A DNA stretch of 64,000 nt from contig NZ_CP092473.1 in NCBI RefSeq assembly GCF_014287515.2, positions 1 to 64,000 on the forward strand, written 5' to 3'. A model generated the notes under the pieces. It did no database searches. It was not told the origin of the DNA and saw only the letters and a list, made by a program, of their open reading frames with translations. Origin of the DNA: Roseburia rectibacter. Lineage in GTDB: Bacteria > Bacillota > Clostridia > Lachnospirales > Lachnospiraceae. Shown piece by piece: positions 15,890 through 25,454 of this stretch; the first letter of the stretch is position 1, and the number at the start of each line of letters is the position of its first letter. The position numbers were made by a program, and so were the translations under genes.

Positions 15890-18433
15890 TTAGTTTTCAT
15901 CTTTTTTCTCTTTTGCCTCGGCAAATCCGAGCACAACCTTAAACAGATCTCCATCCACATACAGACGGAATGTGCCACCCATAAGATCCATCAGACTGTT
16001 TGCAATGGAAAGTCCAAGTCCGCTTCCTTCCGTATTTCTGGATTCATCGCCTCTCACAAAACGCTCCATCAGTTCTTCGCTGCTGATATTGAGCGGGTAT
16101 TTTGAAGTATTGCGGAAGGTGATGGACACCTGTGCCTCTTTTACCTCAAGGTTGATGTAGACACGCGTTCCGTTCTGGGCATATTTGCAGATATTATTCA
16201 TCAGATTATCGATGACACGCCAGAAATGTCTGCTGTCTGCCATAATATAGACTGGTGTATCCGGCTTTTCGATCACAAGATCAAGTCCTGCAGCTTTTGT
16301 CTTTTCCTCAAATTCCCCGACGGTCTGCGTCATAAATATTCCGGCTTCCAACTTTTCCAAATGTACCGGAAGGTTTCCGGTAGATGCCTTTGATGCCTCG
16401 ATCAGATCCTCGATCAATTTCTTTAAACGTCCCGACTGACGATCTAATACCTCTAAATATTCCTGCGCTGTCTCGTTGTGCAGATCTTCTTTTTCCAACA
16501 GATCAACATAATTGATGATGGATGTCAGCGGTGTCTTGATATCGTGGGAAACGTTTGTGATCAGTTCTGTCTTAAACCGTTCACTCTTCATCCTCTCCTC
16601 GATCGCATGCGTCATGCCATCACTGATGTGATTGATCTGCTCTCCCTGTTCCTTAAATATACCGGTCATATGCTTTGTACCGATCTGATAGCCCGGCTCG
16701 CCGCCTGCAATTTTTTCCGTTCCGGTTTTTAACTGATTTAACTGTACACAGCACCACAGAATGAGTGGATATAAAATCAGTTTTTCCACCAGCCAAAGAA
16801 AGAAAGCAATGCCTGTATTCAAAAACATGAGCACTGCAATTCCTTCAAGAAACGCAAGCACCAGCATGACTAAAATCACTTTCCATAAAAATCCAATATT
16901 TTCCCATATCATATGAAAAAATTTTCTGATTTTGCTGCAGATCTGGTAACACAGAGTATGTCTCCACCATTTTCCAAGTTTTACCCGCACTGCAAAACTC
17001 AATAAAAACAGTAACAGCAGCCATCCCATACAAAGACTTGCAATCGCAGTCACAAACAGGATAAATGGCAGATACATAATATCTATATTTGCCAGAAACA
17101 TAAATGCCACGTAAAATATAAATACCTCTGCCAGCACAATAAGTACTGCAAAAACATCAAACCACATGTGATCCCAGACGGTCGTAACAATCTTGTCTGT
17201 CCCCTTACGGTGTCCCGCTGCGCACATCAGAAATACAAACGCTGCAACTCCGATGATAAAACTGAAAAACATCACAACCAGCGCTGTATAGCGCATGCTG
17301 TATACAAAATCCAGCAGGGTATTTGCCTGTACATACCAGTCTGTGCTGTTCTTGTCTGTTCCCACATTTTGCGGAAGAAGTACGATCAACTGATAAGTGA
17401 TTTTCGGTGTCTTCTGCCCCATATTTACCCAGAGTGTATAATTACCATCCAGATAATAATCACCATATGTTGTATAAGAAATATCTGCATTTTCCGCGTT
17501 TTTTTCAGAGGAATCTACCCGGTCAATCTCATCCATGGATATCCCACGAACACCGTCTAACAGCAGATAATCCCAGTTTTTCACATCCCACTGTGTGCCA
17601 TCAAGCATATCAAATGTGATATATTCCTGATCCAGCACATCCATTTTAATCGGTTCTTCTGTGGATTCTGCTGCAACTTTTTCGTTTTCCTTTACATCCG
17701 TAATTGTTTCTTCCGTTGACTCTGCAGAAACATACTCACCTGCCACATCCGTGATGGAGGATTCTGTAGATTCTGCTATATCATACTCTCCTGTCCCATC
17801 TGTCATAAACCCGCTGTCTGTTGTCTGTGTCTGCTCATTCCGGTACATTTTTTTCTCTGCATCATAAGTAAAAATCAGATTGCCGGATTTTTCTGATTCC
17901 ACCTCGATCTGCTGCACCGGGTAATACTCATTTCCTGCCAGATATACAAAAATGCCTTTCGCTTCATCATAACAGATCCGGTCCGCATAAATGCTGACAT
18001 ATGAATTATCCCCGGAATACATGAGTTCCACACCGCCGCCGGTCAGGAAATTTCCATTTGTATAAACGATCTGATCCTCATCCGACAGCTCCACACTGTT
18101 CGTATATACATCATCTATGCTTATCTTATCGGAAAAATTGCGGACTGCATACGATTTCTCATCGTTTAAGTCGATTCCGTCCAAGCTCTCTGCCTTGATA
18201 ATTCCATATTTAAAATACGGACTTGTATCCATACCTTCTGTCCGCTCTCTCCTTAGATCATCGATTGCAGACAACCCATATTGAAAGGATACCTGTTCAA
18301 ACCACTGCTTTCTTATATCATCTTTTGAATTGTTATAAACACCTTCCTCTATCATAAAAACTGAGCCTGCCGCACCAAATATAAAACAAAGTGCACTTGC
18401 ACTCAGCACGATCCAGGCAATGATCTTTGCCAT
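15890..18433 (-). CDS. Membrane sensor histidine kinase
   Basis: This 847-residue sensor has one N-terminal membrane helix, a large extracytoplasmic region (about residues 30-370), several more membrane helices (about 380-560), a HAMP-like stretch, and a C-terminal kinase. Phosphoacceptor motif: NVSHDIKTPLTSI with His near residue 645. The N box RVIDNLMNNICKYA and G box GSGLGLSIA are intact. The extracytoplasmic part has three degenerate copies of an AESTE-ITDV unit near residues 215-265. ATG 18433, with AAAGG 8 nt upstream, is preferred over a GTG at 18457. It pairs with the regulator gene just upstream and is divergent from a MATE transporter, a possible target. Signal unknown. Confidence 0.88.
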   Translation of the reverse strand: MAKIIAWIVLSASALCFIFGAAGSVFMIEEGVYNNSKDDIRKQWFEQVSFQYGLSAIDDLRRERTEGMDTSPYFKYGIIKAESLDGIDLNDEKSYAVRNFSDKISIDDVYTNSVELSDEDQIVYTNGNFLTGGGVELMYSGDNSYVSIYADRICYDEAKGIFVYLAGNEYYPVQQIEVESEKSGNLIFTYDAEKKMYRNEQTQTTDSGFMTDGTGEYDIAESTESSITDVAGEYVSAESTEETITDVKENEKVAAESTEEPIKMDVLDQEYITFDMLDGTQWDVKNWDYLLLDGVRGISMDEIDRVDSSEKNAENADISYTTYGDYYLDGNYTLWVNMGQKTPKITYQLIVLLPQNVGTDKNSTDWYVQANTLLDFVYSMRYTALVVMFFSFIIGVAAFVFLMCAAGHRKGTDKIVTTVWDHMWFDVFAVLIVLAEVFIFYVAFMFLANIDIMYLPFILFVTAIASLCMGWLLLLFLLSFAVRVKLGKWWRHTLCYQICSKIRKFFHMIWENIGFLWKVILVMLVLAFLEGIAVLMFLNTGIAFFLWLVEKLILYPLILWCCVQLNQLKTGTEKIAGGEPGYQIGTKHMTGIFKEQGEQINHISDGMTHAIEERMKSERFKTELITNVSHDIKTPLTSIINYVDLLEKEDLHNETAQEYLEVLDRQSGRLKKLIEDLIEASKASTGNLPVHLEKLEAGIFMTQTVGEFEEKTKAAGLDLVIEKPDTPVYIMADSRHFWRVIDNLMNNICKYAQNGTRVYINLEVKEAQVSITFRNTSKYPLNISSEELMERFVRGDESRNTEGSGLGLSIANSLMDLMGGTFRLYVDGDLFKVVLGFAEAKEKKDEN

Positions 18434-18460
18434 GATCGAACCTTTCCACTTTTCCACTTT

Positions 18461-19153
18461 TTACACCTGTCCTTCCATTTTATAACCACGTCCCCACACA
18501 ACTTTCAGATACCGCGGCTCTGCCGGATTATATTCTACTTTTTCCCGCAGATGTCTGATATGTACTGCTACGGTATTCTCTGTTCCGTATGGATTGTCCT
18601 GCCATACCTGCTCGTAAATCTGATTCGGGGAAAACACCTCTCCGGGATGCTCCATCAGAAGTTTTAAAATATCGTATTCCGTGCGCGTCAGCGAGATTTT
18701 TTCGCCATCAAGCGACACCTCTTTGCTGCGGTCGTCAAGTTCGATCCCGCCAATTGAGAGAACATCTTTTTTGACTGCTCCGCCTCCAAGCTGCATATAG
18801 CGTCTGAGCTGTGATTTCACACGTGCCTGAACTTCCACCGGATTAAATGGTTTTGTGATATAATCATCCGCTCCGACCGTGAGTCCTAAAACTTTGTCTG
18901 TATCTTCACTTTTTGCCGTCAGTAAGATCACCGGAACATTGCTTGTTTCCCGGATTTTTACCATGGCAGAGATTCCATCCATCTCAGGCATCATGATATC
19001 CATCAGTACCAGATGGATGTCATGCGACTTTAACACCTCAAGCACTTCTTTTCCGTTATATGCCTCAAATACCTGATAACCGTCCGCCATCAGATAGATT
19101 TTTAATGCCGAAACAATATCTTTTTCATCATCGCACACCAGTATACTGTACAT
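18461..19153 (-). CDS. OmpR/PhoB-family response regulator
   Basis: This 230-residue DNA-binding regulator partners the adjacent kinase. The receiver domain (residues 1-120) has the acidic pair Asp8/Asp9, phosphoacceptor Asp52 in LVLMDIMMPEMDG, Thr in LLTAKS and Lys in YITKPF. The C-terminal winged helix (residues 135-228) includes LTRTEYDILKLLMEHPGEVF and VAVHIRHLREKVE. GGGG precedes ATG 19153. The regulator-kinase gene gap is short, so they form one operon. It may control the divergent MATE gene whose leader has a hairpin. Confidence 0.93.
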   Translation of the reverse strand: MYSILVCDDEKDIVSALKIYLMADGYQVFEAYNGKEVLEVLKSHDIHLVLMDIMMPEMDGISAMVKIRETSNVPVILLTAKSEDTDKVLGLTVGADDYITKPFNPVEVQARVKSQLRRYMQLGGGAVKKDVLSIGGIELDDRSKEVSLDGEKISLTRTEYDILKLLMEHPGEVFSPNQIYEQVWQDNPYGTENTVAVHIRHLREKVEYNPAEPRYLKVVWGRGYKMEGQV

Positions 19154-19326
19154 GTTGTCCCCTTTTCCGCAGGTTTCTGATAGATTTTTACATAAACCTG
19201 TCTCTTTATGATCATGCTCTTATTGTAACGGAATAATTATGAATTTCCAATCAGTCAAAACATTAAGATTTGATGAAGTTACCGCTTGTGTTCCCGTAAA
19301 AGGAATGATAATATAGGAAAGTAGCG

Positions 19327-19354
19327 CTCCCGGAAGTTTTTTATTTTCCGGGAG
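19327..19354 (+). other. Hairpin in the leader of the MATE gene
   Basis: CTCCCGGAA (19327-19335) and TTCCGGGAG (19346-19354) form a perfect 9-bp stem with a T-rich 10-nt loop. It lies 36 bp before the transporter start. It could be an operator for the divergent regulator or an mRNA structure; there is no T-run after it. Confidence 0.5.
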
Positions 19355-19389
19355 TAAATTATGGAAATTTTTACAAAGGAGCTTTTTAT

Positions 19390-20739
19390 ATGGAAGAAAA
19401 TAAAATGGGCGTCATGCCGATTGACAAACTTATTATCTCAATGTCCCTGCCGATCATGATCTCCATGCTTGTGCAGGCACTCTACAATATCGTCGACAGT
19501 ATTTTTGTTGCCATGATCAGTGAAAATGCACTGACTGCCGTATCTATGGCTTTCCCGATTCAGAACCTTATGATCGCTGTCGGTGTCGGAACCGCCGTCG
19601 GTGTCAATGCACTTTTAGCCCGCTCCTTAGGAGAAAAGGATACAGAAAAAGTGAATAAGATCGCAGAAAACGCTGTATTTTTAATTGTTGTCAGCTATCT
19701 GCTCTTTTTGATCATCGGTCTGTTTTTCGCAGAGCCGTTTTTCCGCAGCCAGACAGATATTGAAGAAATCATTGTTTACGGAAAACAGTATCTGACGATC
19801 TGCTGCTGTCTTTCTTTCGGTATTTTTACGCAGCTTATGTTTGAGCGTATGCTGCAGGCAACCGGAAAAACCATTTATACCATGTATACACAGGGTGTCG
19901 GTGCGATCATCAATATCGCTCTCGATCCGGTTCTCATCTTTGGTCTGTTTGGTCTCCCGAAAATGGGCATTTCCGGTGCTGCTGCTGCAACCGTCATCGG
20001 ACAGATGATTGCCGGTATTTTGGCAATTGTTTTAAACCACACAAAAAATAAGGAAGTACAGATTGACCTGCACCATTTCCGCCCGGACAAAAATATTATC
20101 GGACAGATTTATGTGATCGGTGTTCCTTCTATTGTAATGCAGGCGATCGGTTCCGTGATGAACTACGGTATGAACCGTATCCTGATCGCGTTTTCCTCCA
20201 CTGCAACCGCGGTGTTCGGCGTTTACTTTAAACTGCAGAGCTTCGTATTTATGCCGGCTTTTGGTTTAAACAACGGTGTCATCCCGGTTATGGCATACAA
20301 CTACGGTGCCGGAAACAAAGAGCGTGTCACAAAAACTTTAAAACACTGTGTCGCTTATGCAGTCAGCATCATGGCAGTCGGCCTGCTTTTATTCCAGCTC
20401 TTTCCAAAGCAGCTTCTCTCCATGTTTCAGGCTTCCGACACCATGCTCTCCATCGGTGTCCCTGCGCTGCGTATCATCAGTTTAAGTTTCCTGCTTGCCG
20501 GTTTTGGAATTTCCTGCAGCAGTATTTTTCAGGCACTTGGAAAAGCAGTCTACAGTATGTGCATATCCATTGCAAGACAGTTAGTGATCCTGCTCCCGGC
20601 AGCATACCTGTTAGCACAGTCCGGCAATGTCAATCTGGTATGGTGGGCCTTCCCGATCGCCGAGCTGGTATCTGTGTGTGCAACTGCCTTCTTCTTAGTA
20701 AAGATCAACCGCACGATCGTAAGTAAAATTGGGCAGTAA
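19390..20739 (+). CDS. MATE family efflux transporter
   Basis: This 449-residue drug/sodium or drug/proton antiporter of the MATE family has twelve membrane helices. Family marks are PIMISMLVQALYNIVDSIFVA (helix 1, opening PIMISMLVQALYNIVDS), VGTAVGVNALLARSLGE, a central GLPKMGISGAAAATVIGQ repeat and NNGVIPVMAYNYGAGNKERV in the second half, close to the MepA-type clade. AAAGGA 9 nt before ATG 19390 sets the start. It is divergent from the two-component operon and not closely similar to the MATE protein at 8146-9483. Substrate unknown. Confidence 0.9.
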   Translation: MEENKMGVMPIDKLIISMSLPIMISMLVQALYNIVDSIFVAMISENALTAVSMAFPIQNLMIAVGVGTAVGVNALLARSLGEKDTEKVNKIAENAVFLIVVSYLLFLIIGLFFAEPFFRSQTDIEEIIVYGKQYLTICCCLSFGIFTQLMFERMLQATGKTIYTMYTQGVGAIINIALDPVLIFGLFGLPKMGISGAAAATVIGQMIAGILAIVLNHTKNKEVQIDLHHFRPDKNIIGQIYVIGVPSIVMQAIGSVMNYGMNRILIAFSSTATAVFGVYFKLQSFVFMPAFGLNNGVIPVMAYNYGAGNKERVTKTLKHCVAYAVSIMAVGLLLFQLFPKQLLSMFQASDTMLSIGVPALRIISLSFLLAGFGISCSSIFQALGKAVYSMCISIARQLVILLPAAYLLAQSGNVNLVWWAFPIAELVSVCATAFFLVKINRTIVSKIGQ

Positions 20740-20787
20740 TCTTCTACGAAGTTTCGGGTGTAAAAAAGTAGTTCACAATCCTATAAC

Positions 20788-20842
20788 CAAAAAAATCCCG
20801 TGGGAAACTGATTTATAAAATCATTTCCCATGGGATTTTTTT
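20788..20842. terminator. Bidirectional terminator between convergent genes
   Basis: An A-run, the arm ATCCCGTGGGAAA and a complementary arm TTTCCCATGGGAT followed by seven T residues form a long stem. It serves the MATE gene and the helicase gene. Confidence 0.88.
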
Positions 20843-20877
20843 GACCGGAAATATTTTCACTCACGGACTTAAACTTT

Positions 20878-22470
20878 TTATTTCTGGTTTGCCGGCTCCA
20901 TATTAACGGAACGTCCTTTGATCTTTGCATTTTTCATGGCTTCTAATACTTCTTTGCCATACTCTCTTGGCACTTCCACAAACGTATATTTATCATACAT
21001 ATCAATCGCACCAACTAATTTACCCGGCATGCCGGATTCGCCTGCAACCGCACCTAAGATATCGCCCGGTTTCACGCGGTCTTTTTTACCGATGTTGATA
21101 AACAGACGCACCATGCCCTCTTCCGCTCCGGTATTGTCAAAATCAAAAGAGTCCTCTCTGTCATTGTCAAGACTGATCTGTCCCAACGCCTGTTTTAAGA
21201 ATGCTGCAGCAATATCCATTGCGGTATAATCGGATTCATTGATCTGCTTTTCGATGATATCGATCGTATCTTTTAAATTTTCCTCATCGATGATCCTTCC
21301 GATCTCTTCCATGACCTTTTCAGCCTTGATCTGTGCCACATCATCCGTGGACGGGATCGGCATTGCAACGATCTTGGTTTTGCAGTAACGCATGATATCT
21401 TTTAATTTATATACTTCTTTTCCTTTGACGAAAGTAAATGCACGTCCTGTTCTTCCTGCACGTCCTGTTCTTCCGATACGGTGTACATAATATTCATCAT
21501 CCTGCGGAATATCATAATTAAATACCGCTTCCACATCATCTACATCGATGCCTCTCGCTGCAACATCAGTAGCGATCAGTATTTCTGTCTTTCCGGTACG
21601 GAAACCGCGCATTACACGATCTCGCTGTGTCTGCTTCATATCTCCGTGCAGTCCCTCAGCAAAATATCCGCGTCCCTGCAATTCCTCGGTAAGTTCATCC
21701 ACCATACGTTTTGTATTACAGAACACGAGGGAAAGTTTCGGATTATAATAATCAAGAAGTCTGGTTAAAACTTCAATCTTGTCTTTTCTCTTTACGTCAT
21801 AATAATACTGCTCGATATTTGGAACGGTCAGCTCTTTTTTTACTACTTTGATCGTCACCGCGTCATGCTGATATTTTTTGGTAATATCCAAGATTGGCTT
21901 TGGCATGGTAGCAGAAAATAATACTGTCTGTCTGCCTTCTTCCGGAATATACTCCAAAATTGTTTCAATGTCCTCACGGAATCCCATGTTTAACATTTCA
22001 TCCGCTTCGTCAAGTACGATCGTATTCACTGCTTCACAGCGGATCGTTTTTCTTCGCAGATGATCCATGACACGTCCCGGTGTACCGATAATGATCTGTG
22101 CTCCACCCTTCAACGCTTTGATCTGACGGCTGATCTCCTGTCCGCCGTATACCGGAAGGATTTTCACTCCATGCATATATTTTGCAAGTTTACGGATCTC
22201 ATCTGCCACCTGAATTGCAAGTTCTCTTGTAGGTGATAAGATGATAACCTGTGTTTTTTTATTATTCGGATCTACTTTATGCAGTACCGGGATTCCAAAT
22301 GATGCTGTCTTTCCTGTTCCTGTCTGTGCCTGTCCAATGACGTCCACACCGGACATCACAACTGGAATTGCCTGGCTCTGTATCGGTGTTGCCTCTTCAA
22401 ATCCCATTTCTGCTATTGCACGCAATACCTGCGGATATAAATCTAACTGGTCGAATCTAACTGTTTCCAT
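20878..22470 (-). CDS. DEAD-box ATP-dependent RNA helicase (CshA/DeaD type)
   Basis: This 530-residue helicase unwinds RNA in ribosome assembly and mRNA decay. All core motifs are visible: Q motif region, AQTGTGKT (residues 48-55), PTRELA, TPGRV, DEAD in VLDEADEMLNMGF, SAT, and HRIGRTGRAGRTG. A C-terminal RNA-binding DbpA-like domain (about residues 455-525, VRLFINIGKKDRVKPGDI onward) matches DeaD/CsdA proteins. Start 22470 with AAAGGAAATAT upstream is preferred over an upstream in-frame start that would translate leader hairpins. The 80-nt structured leader suggests cold or growth control. Confidence 0.93.
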   Translation of the reverse strand: METVRFDQLDLYPQVLRAIAEMGFEEATPIQSQAIPVVMSGVDVIGQAQTGTGKTASFGIPVLHKVDPNNKKTQVIILSPTRELAIQVADEIRKLAKYMHGVKILPVYGGQEISRQIKALKGGAQIIIGTPGRVMDHLRRKTIRCEAVNTIVLDEADEMLNMGFREDIETILEYIPEEGRQTVLFSATMPKPILDITKKYQHDAVTIKVVKKELTVPNIEQYYYDVKRKDKIEVLTRLLDYYNPKLSLVFCNTKRMVDELTEELQGRGYFAEGLHGDMKQTQRDRVMRGFRTGKTEILIATDVAARGIDVDDVEAVFNYDIPQDDEYYVHRIGRTGRAGRTGRAFTFVKGKEVYKLKDIMRYCKTKIVAMPIPSTDDVAQIKAEKVMEEIGRIIDEENLKDTIDIIEKQINESDYTAMDIAAAFLKQALGQISLDNDREDSFDFDNTGAEEGMVRLFINIGKKDRVKPGDILGAVAGESGMPGKLVGAIDMYDKYTFVEVPREYGKEVLEAMKNAKIKGRSVNMEPANQK

Positions 22471-22491
22471 ATATTTCCTTTCTATAGAAAC

Positions 22492-22585
22492 GTGCGCCAT
22501 AGGCGCGCGTAAAACAAGGGGCTGATCAACAGCCCCCATAAGCGCAACAGTCTGAATGATAACACGGTGCCCGTACTTTTGTCAA
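22492..22585 (-). promoter_or_regulatory. Helicase promoter and structured leader
   Basis: On the minus strand TTGACA (22580-22585), 18 bp and TATCAT (22556-22561) give a leader of about 79 nt. The leader contains GGGGCTG/CAGCCCC (22518-22536) followed by TTGTTTT, which could act as an attenuator, and a second short stem GGCGC/GCGCC (22494-22506). The rest of the spacer up to 22843 shows nothing recognisable. Confidence 0.6.
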
Positions 22586-22843
22586 GAAATTCCCCGGTTC
22601 AACGTTCATTACAACCGCGGATTTTCGGGAATTATGTACCCCAAACCACGACATCTGGCAGAATCTGTCACAAGGCCTCTGGTCCGGGTATTACTTCCTA
22701 TTTAAAAGCAATCGACAATCCTGTATCTTATCCATTCTACTGCATCAATTTTTACTTCCGGTTTTCCGTGTGAAAAACTCGATTGCGGATTTTTGTTTGT
22801 ATCTGTTATATTCTATGCCGCATTTTCAGAAATGTTTCCTGTT

Positions 22844-24457
22844 TTATTTATCGCTTGCATCCGCTAAATGTCCCATTGCAAGATCATTTCTGGATTTTTT
22901 CTTAACATGATAAAGCATTGCATCCGCCGCATGTAAAAAGTCCCAGCTTTTTGTATCATCTTTCGGAATATCATAACAGATTCCCTGGGAGATCGTCACA
23001 ATAGACATTGCCTGCGAATATGCATGCCGGATCGCAAGATCCATAATCCTCTGTCTCAACCCTTCTGCCGCATGTCTGACTTCTTCTTCTGTCATGTTCT
23101 GGTAAAGGATAATAAACTCATCCCCACCATACCTTGCACAGAAAATCCTGTCATTCTGCATCATCTCAAGCTGTCCGGCAATCCGCTTAATGCACTCATC
23201 CCCTGCCTGATGTCCGTAATTATCATTATACTGCTTAAAATAATCAATATCCAAAATCTCCATCGCAAGTGCTGTCTGATCCGACTGTGCCCGTTCAAAT
23301 GCGTTGTCTAAATAATCATTCAGACGGAATCTGTTTGCTAAACGTGTCAGTGCATCCGTTTCTGATTTTTCCTGAAGTCTGATATTTGCTTCTTCGATCT
23401 CGCGTCTTTTTTTATTTGCACGCTCTAAAGATTCACGGACATCAAGCATATTTGCGATCATCGCCTGCTTTTCTTTTTCCATGACCTCAGACAACTCATA
23501 ATACTGCCCTGCTGCCTCTAAATATGCATCATTATTTTTATGCATACGGTAAAACTTGATCTTTAAGGAAATGATCTGTCTCTGCAGATTAACAATCTTT
23601 GACTGCCACGTCAATGGCTCTAAGATTCCCATAACCCGCAAAAAAGCATCATCATTTCCTATATCAAGCAGCAGCTGGCTGATTTCATAAAGATCTCCGA
23701 AAATATCCATGATCGGAATATCTGTATTGATCTCCTCACAGATTAACCGGATACATTCATCACGTGCCTCTGCCTTTCCAGTCGCATGACATACACGTGC
23801 CTTAAAACAGCGAAAACTAAGGAGTTCTATGCCATCAATCCGACCTGCGCACTCGTCAGAAATAAGCTCCACATAATGTGCTGCCCGATCCGGCATGTCA
23901 CGGAACAAAAAACCTGTTCCCATGCCAATATAAACACAGGTGATCAGACGATTGTTTCTGTCATCATTCACATATTTTTTTACATGCTGTCCGCAATGTT
24001 CAAAATATCTCTGTGCTTCTAAATATTGTCCACATGATAGATATAAATTTCCAAGATTAATATCTATCATGGTTTCCTCTTCTTTTAACTGATATTTTGT
24101 GCAGAAATTTAATCCGGTCAGATAATAATCAAGCGCAATTGGCTCATTTCCCCGATTGATCGCTGTAATTGCCATCAGATTATATGCACGCGCCACTAGC
24201 TTCCACTGATTGGATTCATTCAGATAAGATACGCCTTTGGTAATGCAGAAAAAGAACTTTTCACTTTCATTTAACAGATAATAGGTCTCTGCACTGTAGT
24301 AGTATGCAAATCCAAGCAATTTTGCATCGTTTTTTTTCAATGCATACTGTTCGATATCATAACAAAACTTCAATGTCCGTTTCGCATCGTTTCCCCGGCT
24401 GTCGTACACTCCCTGTATCCATGCACGGACAACTTCATCATATCCGTCATATTCCAT
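22844..24457 (-). CDS. Diguanylate cyclase with TPR-like sensor region
   Basis: This cytoplasmic protein (537 residues) is predicted to make c-di-GMP. Residues 1-340 are helical tetratricopeptide-like repeats (for example LGFAYYYSAETYYLLNE and NLGNLYLSCGQYLEAQRY), then a coiled coil (about 340-375) leads to a GGDEF domain with DALTRLANRFRLND, DIDYFKQYND and intact YGGDEF. The RxxD inhibitory site expected just before the active loop is absent, so product inhibition may be weak. No membrane segment. GGAGG 8 nt before ATG 24457 sets the start. The input signal is unknown; similar TPR-GGDEF proteins are common in Lachnospiraceae. Confidence 0.87.
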   Translation of the reverse strand: MEYDGYDEVVRAWIQGVYDSRGNDAKRTLKFCYDIEQYALKKNDAKLLGFAYYYSAETYYLLNESEKFFFCITKGVSYLNESNQWKLVARAYNLMAITAINRGNEPIALDYYLTGLNFCTKYQLKEEETMIDINLGNLYLSCGQYLEAQRYFEHCGQHVKKYVNDDRNNRLITCVYIGMGTGFLFRDMPDRAAHYVELISDECAGRIDGIELLSFRCFKARVCHATGKAEARDECIRLICEEINTDIPIMDIFGDLYEISQLLLDIGNDDAFLRVMGILEPLTWQSKIVNLQRQIISLKIKFYRMHKNNDAYLEAAGQYYELSEVMEKEKQAMIANMLDVRESLERANKKRREIEEANIRLQEKSETDALTRLANRFRLNDYLDNAFERAQSDQTALAMEILDIDYFKQYNDNYGHQAGDECIKRIAGQLEMMQNDRIFCARYGGDEFIILYQNMTEEEVRHAAEGLRQRIMDLAIRHAYSQAMSIVTISQGICYDIPKDDTKSWDFLHAADAMLYHVKKKSRNDLAMGHLADASDK

Positions 24458-24591
24458 GTGCACTGCCTCCTCTCATTCCACACCAGACATTTTTTCTAAG
24501 ATTTTCTCCCATAAAAAGAATACTATCTTTTATTATAAAATAGAACTGTGTCTTATTCAAGGAAGAATGCTTTTTGTTTTATTTGATTCTT

Positions 24592-25371
24592 TTATTCAAA
24601 ATATGCGATCGGATCAACCGGTATTCCATCTTTATCAAGCTCAAAATACAGATTGCTTCCCTCTACGGTAAAGTATTTTGTCGGCTCACCGATATAACCT
24701 AATACATGTCCAGCCTCCACATAATCTCCCTCTGCAAAATTCAGTTCTTTTAACTGACCGTAAACTGCCTCATAACCATCACCCAGATCAACTGTAACCG
24801 TACAGCCTGTTACCTCATCATTTTTAATACTCTTGATCTGCCCTTTTGCAACGGCATAGACTTTATCGTTGACTTCTCCTGCGATGATCACTGCCGGATT
24901 ATACTTATACTGATCCAGTGTCGGAAAATAAACTGTGGAATCCATACTGTAATTAATGACGACATTACCTTCCATCGGCCAGAGCAGTTCCTCGGAAAAA
25001 TGAAGTGACTGTGCCGTATTTGCGGTCTGAACGGTCTGCTGCTCCGTCTCTTCTGATTCTTCTGTTTCTGCTGTATCATCTTCCTCTGCGATTTCTGCTG
25101 TCACTGCAGGGTCGTCTAATTCATTCTCCATCTCATCATAAGACTGTCTGGGTGGAACCAGAGCGGATGCTTCTGCAGACTGCTCCGAATCTTCCTGCGC
25201 TGCAATGTCATCTGACTGCTTCTGCATTTCTCTCGCAAGTTCTTCTTCCATCTGCTCCCGTTCTTCTTCCTGTCTGCTGCTGTATAGGGCGGTCGTTCCA
25301 ACCGCTGCTAAAGCGATCAGCAATCCTGCAATTACATATTGTCTGTACCCAAAAAAACCTTTCTTTTTCAT
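24592..25371 (-). CDS. spoIIQ: SpoIIQ-like M23-fold protein (degenerate peptidase)
   Basis: This 259-residue protein has an N-terminal membrane anchor (residues 12-30), an acidic Glu/Gln-rich linker (35-125) and a C-terminal LytM/M23 domain (about 128-255, WPMEGNVVINYSMD to LYFELDKDG). The zinc-binding His and the HxH pair of active M23 peptidases are not present: YFPTLDQYKYN and LYFELDKD replace them. Degenerate LytM domains of this kind are typical of SpoIIQ, which forms the forespore-side channel and ratchet with SpoIIIAH during engulfment. It directly follows spoIID, as in Bacillus subtilis. Assignment rests on domain state plus neighbour. Confidence 0.78.
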   Translation of the reverse strand: MKKKGFFGYRQYVIAGLLIALAAVGTTALYSSRQEEEREQMEEELAREMQKQSDDIAAQEDSEQSAEASALVPPRQSYDEMENELDDPAVTAEIAEEDDTAETEESEETEQQTVQTANTAQSLHFSEELLWPMEGNVVINYSMDSTVYFPTLDQYKYNPAVIIAGEVNDKVYAVAKGQIKSIKNDEVTGCTVTVDLGDGYEAVYGQLKELNFAEGDYVEAGHVLGYIGEPTKYFTVEGSNLYFELDKDGIPVDPIAYFE

Positions 25372-25454
25372 TATTTCTCACCATCCATTATTTATTTTTA
25401 ACCATAGTGTTGCCACATTCCGGATGGTTTATACGATTGTTTTTTATTTCCTGT

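Noticed and set aside
15787..15978. Short minus-strand open frame at the end of the kinase gene
   Set aside because: It overlaps the kinase in another frame, lacks a ribosome site and has no protein-like pattern.
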